64,000 nucleotides of DNA from Melampsora larici-populina 98AG31 (taxonomy: Eukaryota; Basidiomycota; Pucciniomycetes; Pucciniales; Melampsoraceae). Under the pieces are notes generated by a model. The model ran no database searches. It saw only the letters and a program-made list of their open reading frames with translations, and was not told the origin of the DNA. Both the position numbers and the translations under genes were made by a program. Shown here piece after piece: positions 13,917 through 24,427 of this stretch; positions within the stretch are counted from its first letter, which is position 1; each line of letters begins with the position of its first letter. Location of the stretch: the NCBI RefSeq assembly GCF_000204055.1, contig NW_006768803.1:289607-353606 (forward strand). Reading direction: 5' to 3'.

Positions 13917-14308
13917 CAACGGTGGAACGGCTAAGCTAAGTTAGCGCTCAGCGGTGCATTAGCTTAATGATTTTTTATCGCTAAGCTAACGCTAAATCCT
14001 TAGCGCACTCAAGCTAAGCTAATGGATTTTTGATTTTTCCTTTAGCGGGTCTGCGCTAAGCTAAGCCGGAAGCTTAGCTATCAAAAAAAACATCTTTTAA
14101 GTGCAAAAAAGGGCCGCTAAGCCGCTGTGAGCGGTTTAGCGGCCAATTAATTGGCTTAGCGGGTGTCATTTTACGCCTGCTAAGCTAATGGCTTAGCGTT
14201 AGCGGAAATCCGCTAAGATTAGTGTTAGCGGATTTTTCCTTAGCGGCTTCTAGCTAAGCTAAGCCAAGGTAGCAAAAATCCTTAGCTTAGCTTAGCAAGC
14301 CACCGTTG
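13917..14308. mobile_element. fold-back element rich in GCTAAGC, with TIR and 7-bp target duplication
   Basis: The ends CAACGGTGG (13917) and CCACCGTTG (14300-14308) are inverted repeats, and the complementarity continues inward through GCTAAGCTAAG. Both sides are flanked by ATAAGAT (13910-13916 and 14309-14315), a likely target-site duplication. The interior is packed with direct and inverted copies of GCTAAGC and TTAGCGG, so the single strand could fold into many hairpins. It encodes nothing. The 7-8-bp duplication is closest to hAT-type non-autonomous elements, but the superfamily is uncertain. Confidence 0.75.
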
Positions 14309-14315
14309 ATAAGAT

Positions 14316-16839
14316 ATTTGTGATAAAGCTCATTAGAGCTCATTATACAGCTGATTTGAGAATGGATACTTAACTAGAGCCAATATAGCATATCACACTG
14401 GCAATTGGTATTGATTCAGATGAAAGGATGTGTACATATAGATACACTTGTTATAGTAGAATTTATATATTTTAATCAGTATTTTTATTGCAAGTAAATA
14501 AGATTTACAACAATCTAAAAGAATGGTGAGGGGAGAAAAGCACCTGTGTCCATCCAAAGCTTTGGATATTATCCAAAGAAAAAAGGAACTTTATCTTCAG
14601 AGGGAGTCCACAGCCACCCTATGTAGCCAAGTAACAGAAAAGCTGCAGCTCCCACTCCTTTTTTTTCTCCAAGTCCCCATCCCAGGTACAGAACCCACCA
14701 CCTCACCACTGCCTTTGACTGTCTTGTTGGTTCCTGCACCGACAAGAGCTAGGTAGAATCATTGTATCAGTAAAATTTGCATGTAGCATTCAGTGAACCA
14801 ATATGGTTACTAGGTGTGTCTTTTGTGTTCTTCTTGCTATATGTTTGGTAGGTATAGTATGATGTGAGAGCAGGTTGGTTGGGTCCCAAGAACCTATACA
14901 TTTCAAAGATCAGTCCTACATATGTAGTCAGTTAGACAGGGTGGGAATAACATGTGTTGACTTACAGAGCGGTCTTCAGGGTGGGATAGCTCACTTTCCC
15001 GGCAAGACTGAGCATTTTCAGTGCTTGTTGGAATGTGTCATGAAGCGCTTGCGCTTCCGAAATGATCTTGACTGACGGCCGGTTAGTGGAGTGGATTTTG
15101 CAACCGGCTAATACTTTTGCTTGATAAGCATCAGTCCAATCAAGACCCACAGTAGCATAGTTGGCCAATGTAGGAAGTACATACAATGTTTTCAAGAGTG
15201 ATTTTCTCTTGATCTTGGTCTTCTTCTTTGGCTGGATCATCTTCATCCCTATTGTCTCCATCACTGTCATTGTTGTCCTCTTTGTCAGGATGGTCATCTT
15301 CTTCCTCAGAAGTACCCCCTTCTTCCTGAGCGCATCTCTGTCCTATGATTGAGATTGAAAAAGGTGTAAATTGTGATGGTCATGAGGTTCAAGATGAGAT
15401 TGAGTGTGAGATTGGATATTACCACAAGTTTGCTGAACTTGTTGGTTGCTGTGAGTTTGCCTCTGAGTTCTTGCATGGGGACTGGTGCTTGTTGGTTTCT
15501 TTGAGCGCTTTGTTGCGGGTGGCATGTTGTGTGATCAATTAAGAGAGTGATATCAGGAAGCTTCAAAGGTGAGGTAGCAAGGTTGATCCTTGCAAGAGAG
15601 GTCTGATGGTATGAGCTGAGAAATTGAGCAATAAGTCTTGGATGCTTGCTTGGTTGGTGGACTGGTGAGTTGAATGGTAGAGTGTGACAGCGAGAAAAGA
15701 CTAATAGTCTGTTTGGACAAATCCAGGCAGACTACCATTGGATGACTCCTTAAAAGGAGGTTTAAATTATAATTATTATCATTATGGATAATGATTAATG
15801 GGAGGTGGATCCAAGGCTTCCCTTTGACCTTCAAGTTTGATACATTGGAGAGTGATATTGAGATCACTAATCTGGTTGTTCCTAGAGTCACCAACTTGTG
15901 GCTGTTCTTGAAGTCACCAACTTATAATGTTTCTACTTGGGGGAAGTAGAGAATCCAGAAGGAAGGGGTCTTAGTTACTCTTAGTCAGGAAACTCTTCAA
16001 AGTAAAAGAAGTGAATCACAAATATAAGACTTTTGATTATATACTTCAGTATAGCTTTTAAGTGGATTTTTGAAAGTATTGTGTAATATAAGCTTGTGGG
16101 AAAATGCTGAAGGCTGAGAGAGGAGGGGTTTATATACTCTCCTCTCCAAACCTAACTGTAGTGACATTGGTTTCTATCACTAACATTTTTCAAGGATCTT
16201 TATTAATTATTATTATTGTTTGTACTTAATTACATATAGTAATATTAAGTACTTGTTAGGTACTTTGAGTATATTGACTCTTGACACTCTGTTATGAGGT
16301 GTAGTTGTTGTTTTATTAGTTATCACAAGCTATTTTAAGTGTACATGTATATGTAATTGTTATTTTTATATATTTTATCACATGCTACGCTGTTTACAGA
16401 TTGGGTAAATGTATATGTACTCAGGACTGACAATATTGAACAGGTGTATTCTTCAAATGGAACACAGCAGGAAAGCCACATAAACCCTGAAAGATGTCAC
16501 AAAAGGTATGGGTCAAAGTTTGATGTGTTCATGCAAGTTTTGATGCACAGTCAGAATCATATAGTCAAAGAATTATGAGTGTGGCAAATGTTCATCTGTT
16601 ATTCTTCCATTTTGCTCAACCAGAATTTCTCCATCAATATACCCATACTATCTATTTTAATTGGGCCCAAGTTGATTCTTTCACAATAAATCTGGCCAAA
16701 TCTCACCAAAATTGACCAAGCACATACATGCTCTCACATTCAACTTCTTTTAAATAAACTTGAGTATTTGTGGACACATTTTGGGGAGGCTTGATAATTA
16801 AATAATCAGAATCATATATCACACCATTCAACTTGCAGT
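14316..16839. other. intergenic with transposon-like debris
   Basis: Apart from the degenerate minus-strand gene listed at 14960-15525, no supported gene is seen. A TATA-like motif inside a purine/pyrimidine-rich stretch at about 16110-16150 could belong to an old LTR promoter, but I found no matching second LTR. An open frame at 16357-16578 could be an upstream exon of the gene at 16840: a GT donor at about 16507 would be in phase with the AG at 16838. I do not rely on this. Confidence 0.4.
14960..15525 (-). pseudogene. degenerate transposon-like gene fragment
   Basis: Read on the minus strand, an ATG at 15525 opens a basic, Ser/Thr/Gln-rich N-terminus (MPPATKRSKKPTSTSP) that stops after 60 codons. 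A second frame then gives an acidic run (TSEEDDHPDKEDNNDSDGDN). A third frame gives a globular-looking segment (GLDWTDAYQAKVLAGCKI) ending at about 14962. No splice choice I tried joins all three cleanly. A basic head followed by an acidic spacer is common in fungal transposon proteins, but no catalytic motif is visible, so the assignment is tentative. Confidence 0.35.
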
Positions 16840-17452
16840 ATGAGATTTGGACATATTTTCATTTTGGTAAACTTCTTGTTGGATCACCAGGCTGTTGGCA
16901 CCACAATATTAAAGCTTCTTGAGATCAAGTATAATGGGAGGTCCAATGCACTGGGTAGGCCAATAGCTTCTGGATCAAATGATGTTGTCTACCCAGTGGC
17001 AAATGAGCAACTAGAGAGGAAGATGGAATATGCAAAGCAGATGAAGGCACAGGAATACAAGGATTTTGGCCCACCCCCCAACTCTGATGCAATTCCTGAG
17101 ATCAGCCATAGAAGCTTGCAACAAACATGTGGCTGCACAATGATGGCTGCACCACCTATGCAACAGTTTAAACCTCTTCAAGTACAAACCACAAAGCCAA
17201 GCAACTCTGAATTACAAACAAAAAAGGATAAAGGATGGTCACTGGGAGTAGAATTGGCAGCTGTTCTGACTGGTGCAATTCTTGCCTTGTGTTTCTACAC
17301 TGCCAGGATCTTTGTCAAGTTAAGAAGAGAAGTGCACCTAGACAGGTAAGATGAATTGATTTGAAATCACTGCTGGAGATCAATGAGCTGATTATTCTTG
17401 AGTTAGAACAGCCCAGGAAGCTGAACAGCAGCAAGAGATGGCAACACCTTAA
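16840..17452 (+). CDS. hypothetical single-pass membrane protein, 183 aa
   Basis: Two exons, 16840-17345 and 17407-17452, joined through a GTAAG...TTAG intron (552 nt). The N-terminus MRFGHIFILVNFLLD is hydrophobic but not a classical signal peptide. The middle is hydrophilic, with a CGC motif (QQTCGCTMMAAPPMQQ). Near the C-terminus a clear transmembrane segment (GVELAAVLTGAILALCFY) is followed by basic residues (KLRREVHLDR), suggesting a cytosolic tail. I do not recognise a family. The ATG sits two bases after a TTGCAG, so an upstream exon is possible. Confidence 0.5.
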
Positions 17453-18003
17453 CTTTAATCAATGGTTTGCATCACAGTGAATTTTTGGGATACAAATATG
17501 CGTGTCAGCTAAAATTTGGCCATGTTGATGAATTCATTGTGTGGCAATGCCATTGCTCATACCTGTCCCCATTTTTCCTCTTTTTTCCTCTAGTCCACCC
17601 AGCATGTTGAGATTGATAAAATAATCTTTGTTTTGGTATTTCATTTTGTGATTGAGTATTGGTATTTGTGTTCAAAGTGCATGTGATTTGGTATTTTTTT
17701 CTGGCTTCTTACATTCAGTTTAGCCTTTGATGATCACCTTGAAGGCTCTCCAAGTATCATATCCTTGGGCCTCTAACATATTTTCAGTAATTCAACAACC
17801 TGTTTGGCCTATCATATCCCAAATCTCAGAAATATGATTATTTTAATCCCTTTCTGCATTGCAACATTGCATACTCAGAGAAATCCATTCAAAAACCTTG
17901 TCAATTATTCTTCCTAGAGGGTCAATTACAAGCAAAATTGAATTAGATATTTGTTCATCCCTTCAGTCTTGACCATATATCTCCACCCAAAAAAACCTCT
18001 CTA

Positions 18004-18819
18004 CACTATAAAAAATATAACCTTTACCAGGCGGAAAAGAAAAGTAATGATATAGAAAAGTCCTGAGACAGCAGGAAGAGAGCAAAAAATCCAAAAAAAG
18101 ATGTAACTTGTTCCTAGAAGTTGGAGCATCACAATGAGTATTTTTTTGTATTTTACACACAGGTATTGGCTAATGTACTAACAATAAAGGTTGAAAATCA
18201 TCAAAAACCCACCTGTAACAATGCCTGAAATCTGGCCCATGATTTTGAAGAGAGGATTTTGAAATCTTCAAACATCAATAAAATTTGCAGTTCTGAAGCA
18301 AATCACTTGTTTTTAAGTTCATTACAAAGGTGAGTCTTCCCTCTACAAATATCATCCAGACATCACATCTGTAGCTGTTCTTCAAACAATTCTACATGGC
18401 TGTTTATGCCAAACTGCTTGAACAGCTATAGAGTGGTTACATGACTAGATCACACCTTGATACCTTTATGAAGTGTAAAGAAGAAGAGTTCAGCTTTTTA
18501 ATAAACTCAAAAACAAGTCATTTGCTTCAGAACTGCAAATGTTGTTGATGTTTGAATATTTTAAAATCCTGTCCTCAAAATCATGGGCCAGATTTCAGGT
18601 ATTGTTACAGGTGAGTCTTGGATAATTTTAAACCTTTATTGTTAGTACACCAACCAATATCTGTGTGTAAAATATGAAAAAATACTCATAATGGAGCTCC
18701 AATATCTAGGAACAAGGTGCCTATTTTTTCAGATTTTCAGCTCTCTTCCTGTTGCCCCAAGATTTTTCTGCATCATTAGTTTTCTTTTCCACCTGGTGAA
18801 GATTATATTTTTTGTAGTG
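18004..18819. repeat. long inverted repeat, arms about 320 bp, spacer about 175 nt
   Basis: The sequence at 18004-18325 is the diverged reverse complement of 18500-18819. Easily matched blocks are ACTAACAATAAAGGTT, CTGAAATCTGGCCCATGA and GCAGTTCTGAAGCAAAT. Identity is high by eye, roughly 80-90%. The spacer 18326-18499 is unrelated to the arms. A transcript across it would form a very long hairpin. No target duplication could be fixed. Confidence 0.85.
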
Positions 18820-18937
18820 CTACATGGTGTGATGCACCAAATTTGGTCATGTATAAATTCATGGCTTAACTCCCCTTTAAAACAGATGTAATAATAAGCT
18901 TTGATGGCTTCAAACCTCTAAGGACACGTTCACTTAG

Positions 18938-19032
18938 GTGATTTCTGGTGAGAAATCACATTCTGCAAAATTTAAAATGCTCAAATGGAACTTACGGGAA
19001 ATGACCAGCATTTTAAATTTTCATAGAGTGTG
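18938..19032. repeat. small nested hairpins
   Basis: A perfect 9-bp stem with a 4-nt loop (GTGATTTCT ... AGAAATCAC, 18938-18959) overlaps the first arm of a second, about 25-bp imperfect inverted repeat (18957-18981 against 19007-19032, centred on AAATTTAAAATGCT). It could be a MITE remnant or a termination structure. There is no coding function. Confidence 0.55.
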
Positions 19033-19417
19033 ATATTTGGTCAGATTAAATAAATTGGATACAAAGACAAGAAAAATCAAATATAATGATTATACATTTT
19101 TTTGAAGACTTCTTGGCCAACTGAGCTTGAGTTCTGACAGATAATGTGAGCAAGAGGTTGAACAATAATAGTGCTTTATTTATTGTTTTCTGATGGAGCT
19201 TCAGTTATTTTTATTGTCATCAAATTATTCAAGCAATCCTTGGTTACTCAAATAACCTCCTTTGAATACCAGAACTTCATTTACTTGGCTTTATATGACA
19301 CTATCTGGAATATTATTCATTATGAAAGATTATTTTACTTTGATGTTAACACAAACAGAACTATTCCATTTGAAAGATGATGTAAATTGTTTTTCTGTTG
19401 TGTTATCCTTTTTGCAA

Positions 19418-19650
19418 CTTGAAATAGTATTTCTGTCCTCCATCATTGTTTTTGCAACTCAAAATATGTTTCTCCATCCTCCAATATCCCTTTCACACCT
19501 TGAAATATTTTTTCTGTCCTCCTTTATTGTTACTGTCACTCAAAGTATGTTTGTCCATCCTCCAATATCCTTTTCCCACCTTGGTTATTGTTTTTGCAAC
19601 TGAAAATATGTTTTTCGACCTCTGTTGTTGCTCTTGTGACTCAAAATACT
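19418..19650. repeat. tandem repeat, 81-bp unit, about 2.8 copies
   Basis: Units start at 19418, 19499 and 19580, exactly 81 bp apart, each opening with CTTG and containing CCATCCTCCAATATCC or a variant; the third is truncated. The period is a multiple of three, so one frame (19262-19603) stays open across the copies with a 27-residue hydrophobic repeat. No evidence beyond this suggests it is translated. Confidence 0.8.
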
Positions 19651-19703
19651 TCTCTTATTGTGTAGAATCAGGTTTTCCAAACCTAGTGCTTTAAGTTGAT
19701 AGT

Positions 19704-20036
19704 ATGGCAGTGGCTTTGGGATTCAAATATGTACCATCTGGAATTTATGGATTCTTGATCCAAGTTCCAGTCCAATGCTTTGTACTAGTGAAATTACTCA
19801 AAGTGCTTCAAGATGTCAATAAATACAACAAGAAACTGACTCCTACTGACTGGTGGTTTTCGCAAAATTCCTCATTCTACTTTGGTAGGTGTATTATGAT
19901 TTTGGGTGCAGTTCTTCTATCAAGATATACCTTTTTAAACTTCATACATTTGTCAAAAGTACACAACTCAACTCACCTTCCAACCTCAGTAAATCTCCAT
20001 ACAGGCAAGATCTCAATCAAGTTGAAATATTTGTAG
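19704..20036 (+). CDS. hypothetical hydrophobic protein, possible N-terminal exon
   Basis: An ATG-initiated frame of 110 codons has two or three likely membrane segments (YGFLIQVPVQCFVLVKLL and CIMILGAVLLSRYTFLNF) separated by a polar stretch (KYNKKLTPTDWW). The same frame reopens at 20067-20357 after a stop at 20034, ending in a charged tail (KKDEIKKIKDKELTNTL). An intron of a multiple of three could join them, but no convincing acceptor was found. Family not recognised; the gene model is provisional. Confidence 0.35.
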   Translation: MAVALGFKYVPSGIYGFLIQVPVQCFVLVKLLKVLQDVNKYNKKLTPTDWWFSQNSSFYFGRCIMILGAVLLSRYTFLNFIHLSKVHNSTHLPTSVNLHTGKISIKLKYL

Positions 20037-20458
20037 TCATGAGCAGCAAATTGATTCAAGAGAGAGATGTGCCATGTATTGCAAAAATTAATCTATGTCA
20101 AAATGAGTATTATAATTGAAATTACATATCAAAACGTCAACAATGTTCCCAAAATTATAGAACCAGACCAAGAGTACAACATAAATACAACCAATCAAAG
20201 TTACTTCTCGGACTACTACGGCCTGTGTTCTGTTAGACCAAAATATGAGTTGAATATGTATCAAAGTCTTTCAAAAAAAGATGAAATCAAGAAAATTAAG
20301 GATAAAGAATTAACTAATACACTTAGAATTAAATTAGAGACAGGAGGCGCGAAATGAAAAAGGGTTAGTACCTTTTTATAAAATTCACATGGAGGTCTGA
20401 TAAGAGAATGGTTCAAAAAGAATCTCAACCCTCACCAAATTTAAATATTCACATGCAT

Positions 20459-21757
20459 TCAATCAGACCAGTCATCATAAGCATCCGTACATTCAATAGT
20501 TCTTGAATTTCTGGACCCATCTATAAATTTCACATCATTATTCAAGCACCAATCTCGGATTTCATTAAGTTCACGTAAACTTTCTTCATCGCAATCCCAA
20601 GGGGGTCCAAAGGATTGAAGTTTAAGTTCTCGAAGGTTTGATCCTACTTCTGGTTGACTAGGTAAACCAGACATTCGAATTGACAAATGTGTAACAGGGC
20701 GAAGTAACGGTGCTAACCAAAATTCGTGCATCGGACGAGCGTAAGTTGAAATTGAAAGTCTTTGAAGTTTCGGGAACCGAGATGACATAAGTGCCCGTGG
20801 AAAGCTGTTGTGAAAGCATAAGGCTAAATGAGTGAGAGGTGAACATTTGAGAACATCAAAGACTGGTGCTAGTCCGGCATGGAATGCTCCATGAATGCTG
20901 ACCCGACGCAAGGTGGAGGCCAGAGGTCTGAAAATTAACTCAAGAGCTGTGCATTCATGTTCTAGATACAGCCTTGTGGATAGATCCAAGTTGGTGATCG
21001 AGGTGGAAACAGGAGCCAAGTCTTCGGAGCCTCGTCGGAAATTCAATACGTCAAGAGCCAAGCTAGTCAGATTTGGGCAAGCTCTAAAAACATCGTACAT
21101 AGATTCAACACTGAGGGTATAGACATAAAGCTTGAGGGTTACAAGGCCTTCGAGCTTGAAGGATGGGCGTAGGGGTATTGTCTCAAGTAGAACTGATGCG
21201 CAAAATCCAGTGGCCACCAAGACCTCCAGGCTTGTTGTGAGTGGGACTAAGGCATTCAACATGCTGTCCATTAACATCGGTGGTTCAACGTAGTGTCCGA
21301 GGTCACGCAAGTGCAAGATACGAATCGAGTGGGCAAAAGACCATGAGCTATGTGTTTCTAGCCATTTGTAGCGTAGTTGATAAGGTGAGGCAGTCGCTCG
21401 ATCTTGATCAAAGTCATGTACCATTTCATACATCAATAATGGCATCAAGATGCGGTGAAGTCTACGGCAGACGCGAACGAGGGCAGCTAGGGTACGTTGT
21501 GCTTCCGGGGACGGTTTGCTACTCCAGTCGGTAAGAACGCAATGCGGTGGTGGCCAACTCGGAGTGTGTACAAAGTTTCCGATGTACTCAATGATCTCGT
21601 CCGGTAATCTTGAAAACAGGTCGCTATTCTTCTTAGGGACGATAATACGACATGGTTTGCGGGGGTGAGGGAATGGATCGCATCGAGTAGATCTAGGCGG
21701 TATATGGTTGGCTTGAAGGCTTGTTCCATCTTGTTTAGGGTCTCGTGTAAGTATCAT
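20459..21757 (-). CDS. F-box protein with degenerate leucine-rich repeats, 432 aa
   Basis: A single uninterrupted exon. After a Pro/Arg-rich leader, residues about 48-63 read FSRLPDEIIEYIGNFV, a typical F-box start that would bind Skp1 in an SCF ubiquitin ligase. ALVRVCRRLHRILMPLLMYE completes the box. The rest has repeated leucine-rich strand/helix units (for example LTSLALDVLNFRR and LTHLALCFHNSFP) that usually bind the substrate. Expanded F-box/LRR families are common in rusts, and the substrate cannot be guessed. Lack of introns contrasts with its neighbours. Confidence 0.8.
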   Translation of the reverse strand: MILTRDPKQDGTSLQANHIPPRSTRCDPFPHPRKPCRIIVPKKNSDLFSRLPDEIIEYIGNFVHTPSWPPPHCVLTDWSSKPSPEAQRTLAALVRVCRRLHRILMPLLMYEMVHDFDQDRATASPYQLRYKWLETHSSWSFAHSIRILHLRDLGHYVEPPMLMDSMLNALVPLTTSLEVLVATGFCASVLLETIPLRPSFKLEGLVTLKLYVYTLSVESMYDVFRACPNLTSLALDVLNFRRGSEDLAPVSTSITNLDLSTRLYLEHECTALELIFRPLASTLRRVSIHGAFHAGLAPVFDVLKCSPLTHLALCFHNSFPRALMSSRFPKLQRLSISTYARPMHEFWLAPLLRPVTHLSIRMSGLPSQPEVGSNLRELKLQSFGPPWDCDEESLRELNEIRDWCLNNDVKFIDGSRNSRTIECTDAYDDWSD

Positions 21758-22958
21758 CTCTTGAGACGCAAGAGATATGATGTTATAATGGAATGAAAAG
21801 AAATGTGTAAAGGACTGGATGATGAGAGCTCAGGACACATTAACTCCCAGTGTGACATTTTTATAGACTCAAAGAAGAAAGACATGCAAGGAGTCACACT
21901 GGCATGACCTGAAGAGAAAATCGTTCACATGAGCACGGAGAAAAATGACTTAGGAGACCAGTTTCAGATCAACAGGCACCCACTGAGCCCCTGCCAGGAC
22001 TTGCTATGTAGCGATCGGGAGACCAGTCAAAGCTCGCCGACACGATCGTAACCACCATTACGGGTGTATACCATAAAGGGGTTGGACATATACCTCGCGC
22101 CCAAAAGTTCAAGTCTCCAAGTTCGGATTCACGAGTGACTCAGTTTACCTTGCCATCTGCGGAGATGTAAACTGCGTTGCACATACATGAGGAGGGGAGA
22201 TCATCAATTCACCCCGCATCCGCTTCGTTCTCAACTGGACTAGTACCACTTGAACACAACTTCAAGGAGTGAGAAGATGATCCTCAACATAACAAAGAGT
22301 AATCGATGGAACTTGAAGCCATACCCTTCTCCTGATTGCTTTGGGCCTTCGAAAATAGAGATCCAACGAAACCTTTTGAAGATATCATCATCGGCCTTCT
22401 TTATTGGTCTCACAAGAAGCTTACACCATTATACAATATTTAGTCAAACAAATAAGGTGCAGAACACCGTTCATGGAAAATAAAGTGGGCCTTGCGCATA
22501 AGAACACAATCATTGAATATAGCCATAGTTATCAAAGAAATCAAGTGCCAAGTTATTGAATCCATACTCAAAGCTTAACAAGATCTTCCTCATCTTCCTG
22601 CGAGCTGAAGGAAACCTTTTGGTCTCACCCAAAATTCCTAACTTTGGAAAAATCATCAAAGGTGAAGATGTCTTGCTTATCAATCTGAAACTCGTCAAAC
22701 ACGGTAACAGCTGGTAAATAGTAGGATATGCTTGATTGTCGAGCATAAATTGAGGCTGAGCAAATGTAAATTATGTTGATGATTTTGCTTAAGTACTTAA
22801 ATCTTAAGTCTTTATATCCTCGCTTCAAGTTAAGTTCAACTCTCGATCATCCTCAATTCGATCGTTTGAAATTGTTTAGCAAACCAAATCACCTTTTTTG
22901 TTTTCTTTCCGAATTCATTGTCAAAACGAGAAAAATCTTTCTATACAAATAATCTAAT
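21758..22958. other. intergenic between divergent F-box and IMP2-like genes
   Basis: This likely holds both promoters. Minus-strand frames at 22510-22828 (for example SFEYGFNNLALDFFDNYG) might be the tail of a decayed F-box/LRR gene, but no start, F-box or clean splice structure goes with them, so they are not annotated as a gene. Confidence 0.45.
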
Positions 22959-24094
22959 ATGATCTTCTCAAGATATCGTTCTCTGATAAATAATATTAAT
23001 TATAAAAGATTAAATTTATCTTGGACATTATGGTAAAGTACCAACAAAACAAGATATATTTTGTAAACCATCATCAAGTTCTAATCATCACTTCGATTTT
23101 TTTGTTACGATTTGAACAGGATTCCAGTTGGATTTGTTTTAACAGTTAGTATTTCCTCAAAACATAAAATACATCAATGAAAGATATCTCCAATTCGATG
23201 AAAAACGTGTGTGTTTTGAAAATATAGGAACGTACTTATAGTTTAGTTCAAATTAATGGTTTGTAAGTCTTTAAAAACAAACACCTTCCTCGAAAAACCA
23301 ATCTCTCAAAAAAACCTAACAATTTCTAAATACTTATCAAAAATTAGATCAATGCAAGTAAGTTGAATTTTTTTTTTGAAAATCTACTGTTGTCATCCAC
23401 CAAACACTGACCAATTCATTTTTATTTCGTTATCAAAAATAAACATCAAAAAGCCAACCTTAAATCCAAACACATCTAAACTAAAAAAAGATATTATCAT
23501 TATTAACAATCATCAAAAAACGTTTAAAAAAGGTGATTTAGTTTTACTTTAGTAAGTTTTCATCTCATTCTTATTCTTTTTTTTCCTTTGACTTTCTGAA
23601 CCAAACAAAAAGCATCATCATTCATAAATTACTTGTTCTTTTTTTCTTTCCAAAAGTCATCCATCAGATCCTAAAATTCTTTTATCGAAAAGAATTATTG
23701 GATTAGAAGGAGATATAATTAAACCAATCCAACCACACAAAGGTATATAAACCTACCATTTTGAATCTCTATCCCTTAAATCCCAAACTCACTGTAAAGC
23801 TCTTGGGATCCCCCGCGCGTTAATCTATTGGTTTCTTTGGTGAGGATTTCCATTAGATTCGTTTGTAAGGATTCCATTGGGTTATTGTTGGATAGAAGGA
23901 GATGATCCATTTCATTCACAAGATAGTAATACATTCGGACCGGTAAACGTTTTCTCTATCATTTTTCCTTTGTCCTGTTTTTTCTTCTTCTTGATTTTAA
24001 CTTTCAAACTGATTTGATAATTTGTTGGTTTTTGCAGATTCCAATCGGATTGATTTCTTCTAAATTAGAGATCATCATTTATCCATTCAAGTAA
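22959..24094 (+). CDS. IMP2: IMP2-like mitochondrial inner membrane peptidase subunit, 8 exons, 156 aa
   Basis: Signal-peptidase-I-type Ser/Lys protease (family S26) of the inner membrane, which trims sorting signals of intermembrane-space proteins. Exons: 22959-23032, 23120-23144, 23228-23262, 23348-23357, 23454-23551, 23657-23742, 23857-23942, 24038-24094 (471 nt, in frame throughout). After a membrane segment (LSWTLWIPVGFVLT), residues 44-50 read GLSMQPT, with the nucleophile at Ser46. SKRIIGLEGD has the general base Lys92. Later come WIEGDDPFHSQDSNTFGP and IPIGLI, the conserved boxes of IMP2. The length is close to the usual 150-180 aa. No exon exceeds 100 nt and one has 10 nt, so ordinary ORF scanning misses the gene. 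An IMP1 paralogue is possible, but the box after GD fits IMP2 better. Confidence 0.88.
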
Positions 24095-24395
24095 ATCCTT
24101 TTTCTTTCTAATCTCTCCTTCTTCCTTTCTATTCTCTCTTTCTTTTTTGGATTTTGGATTCCCTTTTGGAAGAGCTAAACAATATCTTTTTCTTTTTGGG
24201 TGATATTGAAAATAATCATAATACTCATTCATAGTCGATTTGGTTCGATTTTAAATCATACTTTAAACAAATCACAACAAAAAAGATTAATTCATCATCA
24301 ACCCTCAATATAAACTATTGCATCTCCATCTCCAATAAATCTTGGTTCATCTTTGTTGTTGATTTTTGTTGTTCATTTTCTATTTTCCATTTTCC

Positions 24396-24427
<32 letters not shown>

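Noticed and set aside
22510..22828. Minus-strand frames resembling an F-box/LRR C-terminus.
   Set aside because: Two overlapping frames, no F-box, no start context, and similarity judged only by general composition.
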